From: Pseudomonas sp.
Lineage (GTDB): Bacteria; Pseudomonadota; Gammaproteobacteria; Pseudomonadales; Pseudomonadaceae
Reading direction: 5' to 3'
NCBI GenBank assembly: GCA_003525045.1
Contig: DQGF01000207.1
Span: forward strand, 2,529 to 9,673
Length of the DNA: 7,145 bases
Part shown: positions 1 through 6,234 of the stretch, piece by piece
Numbering within the stretch: position 1 is the first letter of the stretch
Layout: each line of letters starts with the position of its first letter
Notes under the pieces: model-generated
The model's database searches: none
What the model saw: the letters and a program-made list of their open reading frames with translations, nothing else
Told to the model about the DNA's origin: nothing
Position numbers and translations under genes: made by a program

Positions 1-191
1 CGGTGAATGACGACGGTGTGCGGCGTTTCATTGCCCTGGTGGACGAGTGCTACGACCGCAAAGTGCCGCTGTACCTCGAAGCGCAAGTGCCAATGGAATC
101 GCTCTACACCGAGGGTTATCTGGAATTTCCGTTTCGCCGCACCCTCAGCCGTCTACAGGAAATGCAGTTGCAACGTTTCGCCGACGCTTGA
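1..191 (+). CDS. zapE: ZapE/AFG1-family ATPase, C-terminal end (5' part outside window)
   Basis: This is the last 62 codons of a gene that begins before the window. The frame is open from the first bases, so the GTG at position 3 is read as an internal valine, not a start. The peptide reads FIALVDECYDRKVPLYLEAQ, then a VP-x3-LY segment, then FPFRRTLSRLQEMQ near the end. This is the typical tail of the AFG1/ZapE P-loop ATPases: a DE-x-YDR strand, the acidic and proline-rich turn, and the FxRTxSRLxEMQ helix. In E. coli, ZapE is a cytoplasmic ATPase associated with the Z-ring during division, while mitochondrial AFG1 helps degrade membrane proteins. Walker A and B motifs would lie upstream and cannot be seen. 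Pseudomonads can carry more than one AFG1-like gene, so the symbol names the family rather than a proven orthologue. The stop is followed by 18 bp and then the DinB-family gene, which suggests co-transcription. Confidence 0.8.
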   Translation, partial: VNDDGVRRFIALVDECYDRKVPLYLEAQVPMESLYTEGYLEFPFRRTLSRLQEMQLQRFADA

Positions 192-209
192 TATTCGGGA
201 GGAGCGAAG

Positions 210-791
210 ATGAATCAGCCGCTGTCTCACCATTTGTTGACCATGGCCTACCAGAACGCCTGGGCCAATCATCGACTCGCCGGGGCCTGGGGCCAGTTGA
301 GTGAGGATGAGCTGGCGGCGTCACGGGTCAGTTTTTTTCCCAGCCTGAGCGCGACCCTCAATCACATCCTGACCTGTGACTGGTTTTACGTGGATGCGCT
401 GGAGCGGGAATTGCGCGGCGATGACCCGCATCCCGATTGCAGCGTGTTTTTCAAGCACGACAAGCCTTGTTCAACGGCCGCCGAGCTCAAGCGCGAACAA
501 GCCCTGGTGGACCGGCGCCTGATTGCCTACTGCGAGCAAATGCGCGACGCAGAACTGGGCAAGATCGTGACCATCGCCCGGGACACGCCGCAACATGACA
601 GCCGTTTGCGCCTGCTGTCTCATCTGTTCGAGCACCAGATTCATCATCGCGGGCAGGTTCACTCGATGCTCAGTGGTACCCGGGTCGAGCCGCCGCAATT
701 GGACGAGTTTTTCTGTGCCGGCGAGTCGGGCCTGAGGGCCGCGGATTTTACCGAGCTTGGCTGGACGGAAGCCTTGATCTGGGGACATTAA
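210..791 (+). CDS. DinB-family putative metal-dependent protein
   Basis: The 193-residue product has the size and motif layout of the DinB/YfiT-like four-helix-bundle superfamily. The three histidines that bind a divalent metal in this fold are visible: His52 (in LNHIL) and His142 and His146 in the helix HLFEHQIHHRGQ, whose HxxxHRGQ pattern is diagnostic. Members act in the cytoplasm; several characterised relatives are thiol-dependent transferases or isomerases, but most, including this one, have no known substrate. The family is named after a DNA-damage-induced Bacillus gene and is unrelated to E. coli DinB, which is DNA polymerase IV. The ATG is well supported by a strong ribosome site, GGGAGGAG at 197-204, five bases upstream. 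The gene follows the ZapE-like gene closely and probably shares its transcript. No LexA box is evident. Family assignment is firm; function is unknown. Confidence 0.85.
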   Translation: MNQPLSHHLLTMAYQNAWANHRLAGAWGQLSEDELAASRVSFFPSLSATLNHILTCDWFYVDALERELRGDDPHPDCSVFFKHDKPCSTAAELKREQALVDRRLIAYCEQMRDAELGKIVTIARDTPQHDSRLRLLSHLFEHQIHHRGQVHSMLSGTRVEPPQLDEFFCAGESGLRAADFTELGWTEALIWGH

Positions 792-835
792 AGTCAAAAG
801 ATGCTGTTCTGGACCAGGCGCTTTAACACCGGACG

Positions 836-862
836 AAAAAAAGGGCGTCCATCAGGACGCCC
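836..862 (-). terminator. Rho-independent terminator of the small exported-protein gene
   Basis: A perfect 8-bp stem (GGGCGTCC at 843-850 with GGACGCCC at 855-862) closes a 4-base loop. Seven A residues at 836-842 give an uninterrupted T7 tract when read on the minus strand. The plus-strand side has no T-tract, so it is oriented to end minus-strand transcription from the gene at 908-1111. It lies 45 bp past that gene's stop codon and in the gap to the convergent DinB-family gene. Confidence 0.85.
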
Positions 863-907
863 AACTGTCATCTCTGACCACCGAGCAAGCAGTCAAAGGT
901 CCATCGG

Positions 908-1111
908 TCATTTCGGCTTGTAGGACTCGGTCATTTGCGCGGTTTGATCGTCCGGAACACGGACCTCCGAAACTGTGCGCTCCTGGGCCTGCTGCTGACT
1001 GAGCCGCAGGCTGTCGAAGTAATACCGCATCCGTTCTGCCCCACCTTCGGCCAATGCGCTGGCCGAGATGAAGGTCATCAGGCCGGCGATGATCAGGGGT
1101 GTACGTTTCAT
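908..1111 (-). CDS. Small exported protein of unknown function (67 aa)
   Basis: The protein begins with a clear Sec signal peptide: MKR, a hydrophobic core (LIIAGLMTFISA) and an Ala-x-Ala cleavage site after residue 21 (ASALA followed by EGGAERM). The mature peptide would be about 46 residues, in the periplasm or secreted. It has no cysteine and is hydrophilic: EGGAER at its N-terminus, then a Gln-rich stretch (SQQQAQE) and a charged tail ending in YKPK. Small exported proteins whose mature part starts with such a Gly-Gly-acid/base segment are familiar in Pseudomonas, and some are annotated as PtrA-N-terminal-domain proteins; I cannot confirm that assignment here. The start is supported by GGGAGG (1118-1123 on the complement) six bases before the ATG, and a good terminator follows the gene. 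A candidate -10 (GATAAT, complement of 1177-1182) and a tandem repeat lie upstream. Real gene likely; role unknown. Confidence 0.75.
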   Translation of the reverse strand: MKRTPLIIAGLMTFISASALAEGGAERMRYYFDSLRLSQQQAQERTVSEVRVPDDQTAQMTESYKPK

Positions 1112-1191
1112 GGTTTGCCTCCCATCAGGAATGTCGGGTGCCTTTCGTCCATGAGCCAGTGCAATGTCGAAGGTCCATTATCTGCCGATTC

Positions 1192-1209
1192 CGTTAAATG
1201 GGCGTTAAA
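1192..1209 (-). promoter_or_regulatory. Tandem TTTAACG repeat, candidate activator site for the small exported-protein gene
   Basis: On the minus strand the heptamer TTTAACG occurs twice (complements of 1203-1209 and 1192-1198), with starts exactly 11 bp apart, about one helical turn. A GATAAT hexamer, a fair -10 element, follows 9 bp downstream (complement of 1177-1182), and there is no good -35. Direct repeats with an 11-bp period replacing the -35 are the usual layout for OmpR/PhoB-class response regulators. I do not recognise the half-site, so the regulator is unknown and the call is tentative. Confidence 0.35.
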
Positions 1210-1213
1210 AACT

Positions 1214-1258
1214 CTATAGCTTCCAGTCCAGACTCAGGGTCACCGTGCGCGGGTTGAT
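1214..1258 (-). pseudogene. 3' remnant of a probable TonB-dependent receptor gene
   Basis: Read on the minus strand, this stretch encodes INPRTVTLSLDWKL followed by a TAG stop (complement of 1214-1216). The pattern (N/G)-x-PR-x-V-x-L-S-x-D-(aromatic) at a protein end is typical of the last beta strand of TonB-dependent outer-membrane receptors. Upstream the frame runs directly into sequence that reads as an IS3-family transposase on the other strand, so only about 14 codons of the receptor survive, with no start or plug domain. It lies just upstream of the promoter region of the small exported-protein gene on the same strand. The match is short and was identified by eye. It could also be the end of another outer-membrane beta-barrel. 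Confidence 0.5.
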
Positions 1259-1333
1259 ATAAACCGCTATGTGACGCGCTACAACAATGTCAGGCGCCAC
1301 AGTTACAACGGTTACCACTCACCTGTAGCAGCG
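1256..1333 (+). mobile_element. IS3-family transposase (OrfB) C-terminal relic
   Basis: The plus-strand frame from about 1256 reads DINRYVTRY and then NNVRRHSYNGYHSPVAA. This is the conserved end of the DDE transposase OrfB of IS3-family elements, whose usual form is YN-x3-R-x-HS-x-x-GY-x-SP-x-x-x-E. Nothing of the catalytic core, the OrfA helix-turn-helix or the terminal inverted repeats is present. The homology begins where the receptor remnant ends and stops at, or within a few bases of, the cptA stop codon (1334-1336 on the complement). The element is dead and only about 75 bp remain. Its right-hand end has also been lost, because normal IS3 elements continue past the transposase stop into an inverted repeat. 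Confidence 0.7.
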
Positions 1334-3079
1334 TTACTTCTGCACGAGTTCCGGGGCGCCTGGCACGGCCTTGGGTTTCATCAGGCTGAAGTCGATCAGC
1401 GGACGCTGCTGACGCTCGTAAGGGTTGCCGATCATCAAGGGCCGGGGTTTGAAGCTGTCGCTGACCAGGCTCTTGCTGCGATCGAGTTCATCGAAGCTAA
1501 GCCCTGCCAGATCGGCCCAGGTATGGATCAGGTGCGAGCTGCTGTACGGTCGCCCCAGATCGCCGGCGAAGCTCCAGTCGTGGTTTTCACGCCATTTCGG
1601 TGAGGCCCAGGCCATGAACGGAATGGTGTACATCGGCGCCGTCGGTTTGTTTTCGTTGCGCCCCAGGGTGCTATGGCCAGGGGAATCGAACACATCTTCA
1701 CCATGGTCGGAAAGGTACAGCAGGAACCCGTTCGGATCGGACTTGGCGTAGTCCTTGATCAGGCTCGAGACCACGAAGTCGTTGTACAGCACCGCATTGT
1801 CGTAGCTGTTGTAGGTCGGCAACTGATCGTCGCGCACACCGTCTGGAACGCCCTGGCGGTCCTTGAACTTGTCGAAGGTCGATGGATAACGGTATTGGTA
1901 GCTCATGTGCGTGCCGAGCAGATGCACGACGATCAGCTTGCGCGGCGCAGCGTCGGTCAGGGCCTTGTTGAACGGCTCGATGACATCGCCATCATACTGG
2001 GCGGCGTTCTGGTTGCGGTTGTTGTTCAGGTACACCTGCTCATCGGCCTGCTGGGAGAAGGTCGTCAACATGGTGTTGCGCTTGGTCATGGTCTGCTGGT
2101 TGGTAATCCAGAACGTCTTGTAGCCCGCCTGTTTCATCATGCTCACCAGCGACGGGGTCGACAGGTACAGGTCCGGATTGTCTTCGTCGGCGAAAGTCAG
2201 CACCTGCTGCAACGCCTCGATGGTGTAGGGGCGCGGGGTGATGACGTTTTCGAAGACCGCCAACTGGTCCTTGAGCTTGTCCAGCTCGGGCGTGGTTTCC
2301 CGAGGGTAGCCGTACAGGCTCATGCGCTGACGGTTGGTGGATTCACCGATGACCAGCACCAGCGTCGAAGGCTGATCGGCTGCCGAGTCCTTGAGGTTGT
2401 GCAACGGCGCAATCTTGCTCGCGCTGGTGAGCATGTCTTGCATGCCGGCCAGGGTATCGAGGTAGCGGTGATAGGCCACGGCCATCTGCCAGGGCACGGC
2501 GGGCTCGATGCGAGTCTCGAACTTCTCGAAACCGTCGGCAAAGTTGCCGGTGCGCAGGGTCTGCTTGACCAGTGGATAACCGATCACGGCCACCAGAATG
2601 GCCGTCGCGGCGACCAGTGCTTGCCCGCGGGGCATGTACACCGGACGCAAACGAGTCCACAGGAACCAGGCGAACAGCGTGTGGGCGAGGAACGCCGCCA
2701 CCATCCACCAGGCAAAGTACTGGGTCATGTACTCGCCCGCTTCAGAGATGTTCGACTCGAACATGATGAAGATGACGCTTTGGGAAAATTCCTGCTGGTA
2801 AATGAAGAAGTAACCGAGGCTCGCCATGGAGCAGGCCCACAGCACCACGCCGATCAGCGCGGCCAATACCCGAGTCTGTTTGGGGAACAGCAGCATCGGC
2901 GCCAGCCAGATGGCGCTCATGATAAAGGCCTGGCGGAACCCGGTGAAACCGGAGGTGCCCGTCAGCTGGATCAGTAACTGGGTAATTCCGGAAAAATACC
3001 AGAAGAACAGAAACAGCCAGAAAATTCCTGCCCAATCGAAACCATTCGCAGACGTCGTGCTGCGTTTAAACAAAGCCAT
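1334..3079 (-). CDS. cptA: CptA-type lipid phosphoethanolamine transferase
   Basis: This 581-residue inner-membrane enzyme moves phosphoethanolamine from phosphatidylethanolamine to a lipopolysaccharide acceptor, as in the EptA/MCR/CptA family; E. coli CptA (about 577 aa) modifies core heptose. Roughly five membrane helices lie in residues 16-40, 48-66, 69-95, 119-142 and 153-170. A periplasmic sulfatase-like domain follows from about residue 235. Metal and catalytic residues can be placed by comparison with EptA/MCR-1: Glu246 in VIGEST, the probable nucleophile Thr286 in PRPYTIEAL, His391 in LLGTHMSY, Asp458-His459 in LSDHGED, and His469 in SPGHS. SLYGYPRETTPEL (254-266) is the CptA-like family motif. 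The ATG is preceded by GGAG nine bases upstream. The gene stands alone, with a ColR-like box about 115 bp before the start. No terminator is seen after its stop; an IS scar begins there. The acceptor (core sugar or lipid A) cannot be settled from sequence. Confidence 0.92.
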   Translation of the reverse strand: MALFKRSTTSANGFDWAGIFWLFLFFWYFSGITQLLIQLTGTSGFTGFRQAFIMSAIWLAPMLLFPKQTRVLAALIGVVLWACSMASLGYFFIYQQEFSQSVIFIMFESNISEAGEYMTQYFAWWMVAAFLAHTLFAWFLWTRLRPVYMPRGQALVAATAILVAVIGYPLVKQTLRTGNFADGFEKFETRIEPAVPWQMAVAYHRYLDTLAGMQDMLTSASKIAPLHNLKDSAADQPSTLVLVIGESTNRQRMSLYGYPRETTPELDKLKDQLAVFENVITPRPYTIEALQQVLTFADEDNPDLYLSTPSLVSMMKQAGYKTFWITNQQTMTKRNTMLTTFSQQADEQVYLNNNRNQNAAQYDGDVIEPFNKALTDAAPRKLIVVHLLGTHMSYQYRYPSTFDKFKDRQGVPDGVRDDQLPTYNSYDNAVLYNDFVVSSLIKDYAKSDPNGFLLYLSDHGEDVFDSPGHSTLGRNENKPTAPMYTIPFMAWASPKWRENHDWSFAGDLGRPYSSSHLIHTWADLAGLSFDELDRSKSLVSDSFKPRPLMIGNPYERQQRPLIDFSLMKPKAVPGAPELVQK

Positions 3080-3176
3080 TCAACCACGCTCCAACCTGAA
3101 TTCACTTCCTTCGCCGAGACTTGATATCACCGACGAACGGAAGCCGCGCGGATACCAAGCGGCCACAATGAGCCGG

Positions 3177-3209
3177 AGTATCAACAAGTGCATGTGAAAA
3201 AATTGTGAT
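3177..3209 (-). promoter_or_regulatory. ColR-like box and candidate -10 upstream of cptA
   Basis: On the minus strand, positions 3209 to 3194 read ATCACAATTTTTTCAC. The ColR consensus reported for Pseudomonas putida, as I recall it, is (T/C)(T/C)NA(C/G)NN(T/C)TTTTTCAC; only the first base differs. The same stretch contains TCACA twice with starts 11 bp apart, the spacing expected for a tandem response-regulator dimer. Eleven bases further is GATACT (complement of 3177-3182), a 4-of-6 match to a -10, so the box covers the place of the -35. The start codon of cptA is about 115 bp from the box. ColRS is a membrane-stress and metal-responsive two-component system known to control phosphoethanolamine transferase genes in Pseudomonas, which fits the target. 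Confidence 0.6.
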
Positions 3210-3240
3210 TACCAGACAGGCGGAGCCTTGGTGGCGTATT

Positions 3241-3263
3241 GGAAGCAGCAGGAAGCTGCTTCC
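3241..3263 (-). terminator. Candidate hairpin terminator of the 60-aa protein gene
   Basis: GGAAGCAG (3241-3248) and CTGCTTCC (3256-3263) form a perfect 8-bp stem with a 7-base loop, 16 bp past the stop codon of the minus-strand gene at 3280-3462. No T-tract follows on the minus strand (the next bases are AATACGCC), so it is at best a weak intrinsic terminator or an mRNA-stabilising hairpin. It would separate the small gene from cptA, which has its own promoter signals further along. Confidence 0.35.
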
Positions 3264-3279
3264 GGTTCAAGCGCAGTGA

Positions 3280-3462
3280 TCAGGCGTGGGGAGCACGCTG
3301 TGTGACGGGCCAGAACTGAGCCTGAGCATCTTGGGTGAGCAGGCGCAGTTGCGCGACTTCCTGCCTCAGCTGGTCGCGCTCGTCTTTCAACTGGCGCAAT
3401 TCATCGCGACGGATCGTGACGTAAAGGGTTTGTGCTGGCCGTGCTGCTAATAATGTGCCCAT
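3280..3462 (-). CDS. Small coiled-coil protein of unknown function (60 aa)
   Basis: The 60-residue product has three parts: a short N-terminal strand-like segment (MGTLLAARPAQTLYVTI), a highly charged helix, RRDELRQLKDERDQLRQEVA and on through about residue 42, and a Pro/Gln-containing tail (FWPVTQRAPHA). In the helix, leucines or valines recur at heptad-like spacing among Arg, Asp, Glu and Gln, as expected for a dimeric coiled coil. There is no signal peptide, cysteine or membrane segment, so it is probably cytoplasmic. The gene is supported by a good ribosome site (GAGG in GAGGTGAGCA directly before the ATG) and by codon use like its neighbours. It is transcribed divergently from gnd and lies upstream of cptA on the same strand. 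I do not recognise the family. It could be a protein-interaction peptide or a nucleoid- or regulator-associated small protein; no function is claimed. Confidence 0.65.
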   Translation of the reverse strand: MGTLLAARPAQTLYVTIRRDELRQLKDERDQLRQEVAQLRLLTQDAQAQFWPVTQRAPHA

Positions 3463-3662
3463 TGCTCACCTCGCAAATGGCTGATTCAACTGTAAATCCG
3501 CTCCGACATCGGAAGCTGACTTACTATCGGCGCCGATTCTGATTTCTTTTGCCCGAGAAGGGAACTTTTTTATTTTTCATGGTCGCTGTGTCTTCGGCAC
3601 GATTTCTGACGTTATCAGTCTGGATCGGGCACAATGCCCGGAAACTTCATCCCTGCACTCTG
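3463..3662. other. Divergent intergenic region, no gene seen
   Basis: These 200 bases lie between the divergent coiled-coil gene and the gnd promoter signals. They hold a 12-bp perfect palindrome, ATCGGCGCCGAT (3526-3537), a T-rich run (about 3564-3578) and a short GC hairpin, CGGGCA-CAA-TGCCCG (3626-3640), that lacks a T-tract. The palindrome lies 64 bp upstream of the coiled-coil gene start and could be part of its control region, but I recognise no regulator. No start codon with a ribosome site opens a credible frame, and no tRNA or known RNA was recognised. Confidence 0.4.
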
Positions 3663-3695
3663 GACTAAACCACATTAGTCGCGTTGGGCTATAAC
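3663..3695 (+). promoter_or_regulatory. gnd-zwf operon promoter region with 18-bp palindromic operator
   Basis: GACTAA (3663-3668), a 6-base spacer ACCACA and TTAGTC (3675-3680) form a perfect inverted repeat. Ten bases later is TATAAC (3690-3695), a 5-of-6 -10 match, which would place the start near 3702 and give a 5' leader of about 30 bases before the gnd ATG at 3734. There is no good -35 at normal spacing (3667-3672 reads AAACCA). The palindrome therefore occupies that position, which would suit an activator or a competing repressor. It does not match the HexR pattern (TTGT-N7/8-ACAA) expected for Pseudomonas glucose genes. Confidence 0.45.
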
Positions 3696-3733
3696 CTTTG
3701 ACACACTTTATTTGTAGTAGGGAGCATCAGCAC

Positions 3734-4714
3734 ATGCAACTCGGGATTATTGGACTGGGCCGCATGGGCGGCAATATTGCGCGGCGCCTGATGCTCAACG
3801 GGCACACCACCGTGGTTTACGACCGCAATACCGCCTTCGTCGACACCCTGGCCGCCGAGGGTGCCAAGGGCGTCATCGACCTCCCGGCGCTGGTCGCAGG
3901 CCTGGCCAAACCACGTGCCGTGTGGGTCATGCTACCGGCCGGCGCACCGACCGAAGACACCATCGACACCCTGAGCACCTTGCTCGAAGCCGGCGACACC
4001 ATCATCGACGGCGGCAACACCTTCTATAAGGATGACATCCGCCGGGCGAAAACCTTGTCGCACAAAGGCCTGCACTACGTCGACGTTGGCACCTCCGGCG
4101 GCGTCTGGGGCCTGGAGCGTGGTTACTGCATGATGATCGGCGGCGAAGCCGAGGTGGTGAAGCGCCTTGACCCGCTGTTCGACAGCCTGGCGCCGGGCCT
4201 GGGCGATATCCCTCGCACCAAGGACCGCACGTCGGACGACGATCGCGCCGAACGCGGTTACATCCATGCAGGCCCCGCAGGCTCTGGCCATTTCGTGAAG
4301 ATGATCCACAACGGCATCGAATACGGAATGATGCAGGCCTTCGCCGAGGGCTTCGACATCCTCAAGACCAAGGCCAGCAGCAACCTGCCGGAAGACCAGC
4401 GCTTCGACCTGAACGTGGCCGACATTGCCGAAGTCTGGCGCCGTGGCAGCGTGGTGTCGTCCTGGTTGCTCGACCTGACGGCCGACGCGCTGGCCAGCGA
4501 TCCGAAACTTGACGGTTATTCAGGCTCGGTGGCTGACAGCGGTGAAGGTCGCTGGACCATCGAAGCCGCCATGGAACAATCGGTGCCCGTACCGGTGCTG
4601 TCGAACTCGCTGTTCTCCCGCTACCGTTCGCGCGGGCAAGGCACCTTTGGCGACAAGATACTCTCGGCCCAGCGTTTCGGCTTCGGCGGCCATGTGGAGA
4701 CTGCGAAAAAATGA
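3734..4714 (+). CDS. gnd: 6-phosphogluconate dehydrogenase, decarboxylating, short form
   Basis: The enzyme oxidises and decarboxylates 6-phosphogluconate to ribulose-5-phosphate in the cytoplasm (oxidative pentose phosphate branch). At 326 residues it belongs to the short YqeC/Gnd-related class rather than the long class of about 470 residues. An N-terminal Rossmann fold begins [16 protein letters not shown] (residues 4-19). The substrate loop [10 protein letters not shown] is at 121-130, and the catalytic segment [17 protein letters not shown] holds Lys189, Asn193 and Glu196, matching Lys183 and Glu190 of the sheep enzyme. Asn95 of DGGN is also kept. Beta strand 2 ends in Tyr-Asp30-Arg31-Asn rather than Asn-Arg-(Ser/Thr), which hints at NAD use or dual use. 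I chose the ATG at 3734 over the upstream TTG at 3698 because the Rossmann motif starts at once and GGGAG (3719-3723) sits ten bases before it. The stop overlaps the zwf start (ATGA), so the two are translationally coupled. Confidence 0.93.
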   Translation: MQLGIIGLGRMGGNIARRLMLNGHTTVVYDRNTAFVDTLAAEGAKGVIDLPALVAGLAKPRAVWVMLPAGAPTEDTIDTLSTLLEAGDTIIDGGNTFYKDDIRRAKTLSHKGLHYVDVGTSGGVWGLERGYCMMIGGEAEVVKRLDPLFDSLAPGLGDIPRTKDRTSDDDRAERGYIHAGPAGSGHFVKMIHNGIEYGMMQAFAEGFDILKTKASSNLPEDQRFDLNVADIAEVWRRGSVVSSWLLDLTADALASDPKLDGYSGSVADSGEGRWTIEAAMEQSVPVPVLSNSLFSRYRSRGQGTFGDKILSAQRFGFGGHVETAKK

Positions 4715-6234
4715 CCGGTTTGATCCGCAATAAATCCAAGGCAGAACCCGCACCACCGACCACGCTGTTCCTGTTCGGTGCCCATGGTGACCTGGTCAAG
4801 CGTCTGCTGATGCCGGCGCTGTACCACCTGAGTCGCGACGGTCTGCTCGGGGATGGGCTGCGGATCATCGGCGTTGACCACAACGCCATCAGCGATGAGA
4901 ACTTCGCGAAAAAACTCGAAGACTTCATTCGCGCCGAGGTGGCGTCCAAGGTCGGCAAGGGCGATAAAGCCCTGGATCCGGATTTGTGGGCCAAGTTGGC
5001 CAAAGGCATCAGCTATGTCCAGGGCGATTTCCTGGACGACAGCACCTATCAAGCGCTGGCGGCAAAAATCGCCGCCAGTGGCACCGGCAATGCGGTGTTC
5101 TACCTGGCCACCGCGCCACGTTTCTTCAGCGAAGTGGTGCGCCGTCTCGGCGCTGCCGGTCTGCTGCAAGAAACCCCCGACGCATTCAGAAGGGTGGTGA
5201 TTGAAAAACCCTTCGGTTCCGATCTGCCGACCGCCGAAGCCTTGAACGCTTGCCTGCTCAAGGTGATGACGGAAAACCAGATCTACCGGATCGATCACTA
5301 CCTGGGCAAGGAAACCGTACAGAACATCCTGATCAGCCGGTTCTCCAACAGCCTGTTCGAAGCGTTCTGGAACAATCACTACATTGACCACGTCCAGATC
5401 ACCGCCGCCGAAACCGTCGGCGTGGAAACCCGTGGCAGTTTTTATGAACACACCGGCGCCCTGCGGGACATGGTGCCCAATCACCTGTTCCAGTTGTTGG
5501 CGATGGTGGCCATGGAGCCGCCGGCAGCCTTTGGCGCCGACGCGGTTCGCGGCGAAAAAGCCAAGGTGGTCGGAGCGATTCGCCCCTGGTCGGTCGAGGA
5601 GGCACGGGCCAACTCGGTACGCGGCCAATACGCGCCCGGTGAAATCGACGGCAAATTGCTGCCGGGTTATCGCCAGGAAAACAACGTGGCGCCCGACAGC
5701 AACACCGAAACTTACGTGGCACTCAAGGTCATGATCGACAACTGGCGCTGGGTCGGCGTGCCGTTCTACCTGCGCACCGGCAAGCGCATGAGCGTGCGCG
5801 ACACCGAGATCGTCATCTGTTTCAAGCCGGCGCCTTACGCGCAGTTCCGCGATACCGAGGTCGATGAGCTGCAGCCGACCTATCTGCGGATCCAGATCCA
5901 ACCCAACGAAGGCATGTGGTTCGACCTGCTGGCCAAGCGGCCCGGACCGGCGCTGAAGATGGCCAATATAGAATTGGGGTTTGCCTACAAGGATTTCTTT
6001 GAAATGCAGCCGTCCACCGGCTACGAGACCCTGATCTACGATTGCCTGACCGGCGACCAGACGCTGTTCCAGCGCGCCGACAACATCGAGAATGGCTGGC
6101 GCGCCGTGCAGCCGTTCCTCGATGCCTGGCAGCAGGACGCGAGCGTGCAGAGCTACGCGGCCGGTGAAGATGGACCGCAGGCCGCAGAAGATTTGCTGAC
6201 CCGCGACGGTCGCGTCTGGCATGGCCTCGGATGA
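4711..6234 (+). CDS. zwf: Glucose-6-phosphate 1-dehydrogenase
   Basis: This cytoplasmic enzyme oxidises glucose-6-phosphate to 6-phosphoglucono-1,5-lactone with NAD(P)+. The 507 residues are full length for the bacterial family. The nucleotide loop is [11 protein letters not shown] (21-31), with His25 where many family members have Ser. The active-site signature RIDHYLGKE is at 193-201, EKPFG at 165-169, and the probable catalytic base is His258 in [11 protein letters not shown]. After beta strand 2 the protein reads [12 protein letters not shown], so Asp56-His57 replace the Ala-Arg pair whose arginine contacts the NADP 2'-phosphate in many relatives; this suggests changed cofactor preference. 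Translation starts inside the gnd stop (ATGA) with GGAG eleven bases upstream. Pairing with gnd fits the Pseudomonas isozyme often called ZwfB, distinct from the zwf of the hex/edd region. Its stop overlaps the start of the HAD phosphatase gene. Confidence 0.95.
   Translation: MTGLIRNKSKAEPAPPTTLFLFGAHGDLVKRLLMPALYHLSRDGLLGDGLRIIGVDHNAISDENFAKKLEDFIRAEVASKVGKGDKALDPDLWAKLAKGISYVQGDFLDDSTYQALAAKIAASGTGNAVFYLATAPRFFSEVVRRLGAAGLLQETPDAFRRVVIEKPFGSDLPTAEALNACLLKVMTENQIYRIDHYLGKETVQNILISRFSNSLFEAFWNNHYIDHVQITAAETVGVETRGSFYEHTGALRDMVPNHLFQLLAMVAMEPPAAFGADAVRGEKAKVVGAIRPWSVEEARANSVRGQYAPGEIDGKLLPGYRQENNVAPDSNTETYVALKVMIDNWRWVGVPFYLRTGKRMSVRDTEIVICFKPAPYAQFRDTEVDELQPTYLRIQIQPNEGMWFDLLAKRPGPALKMANIELGFAYKDFFEMQPSTGYETLIYDCLTGDQTLFQRADNIENGWRAVQPFLDAWQQDASVQSYAAGEDGPQAAEDLLTRDGRVWHGLG

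Noticed and set aside
1271..1603. Plus-strand frame of 110 codons as a gene
   Set aside because: Only its first 21 or so codons match an IS3 transposase tail; the rest is antisense to cptA. It is a relic joined to a shadow frame.
1673..2977. Long plus-strand open frame (434 codons) opposite cptA
   Set aside because: It lies wholly antisense to cptA, whose product carries all family motifs. Its translation is rich in Val, Gly, His, Gln and Arg, typical of an antisense shadow in high-GC DNA, and it has no recognisable domain.
3549..3578. T-rich run after a weak stem as a plus-strand terminator or small RNA end
   Set aside because: The stem needs two G-U pairs and has few G-C pairs, and no plus-strand gene precedes it.
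3626..3640. Short GC hairpin CGGGCA-CAA-TGCCCG
   Set aside because: Only six pairs, no T-tract, and no clear gene whose end it would mark.
3698..3726. TTGACA at 3698-3703 as a -35 element
   Set aside because: No -10-like hexamer lies 16-18 bp downstream (the region reads GGAGCA), and transcription would begin too near the gnd start codon.
3698..3733. Upstream TTG start that would add 12 residues to Gnd
   Set aside because: The added residues precede the Rossmann strand, which normally starts at the N-terminus. The ATG at 3734 has a suitable GGGAG ribosome site, and the TTG falls close to the predicted transcription start.
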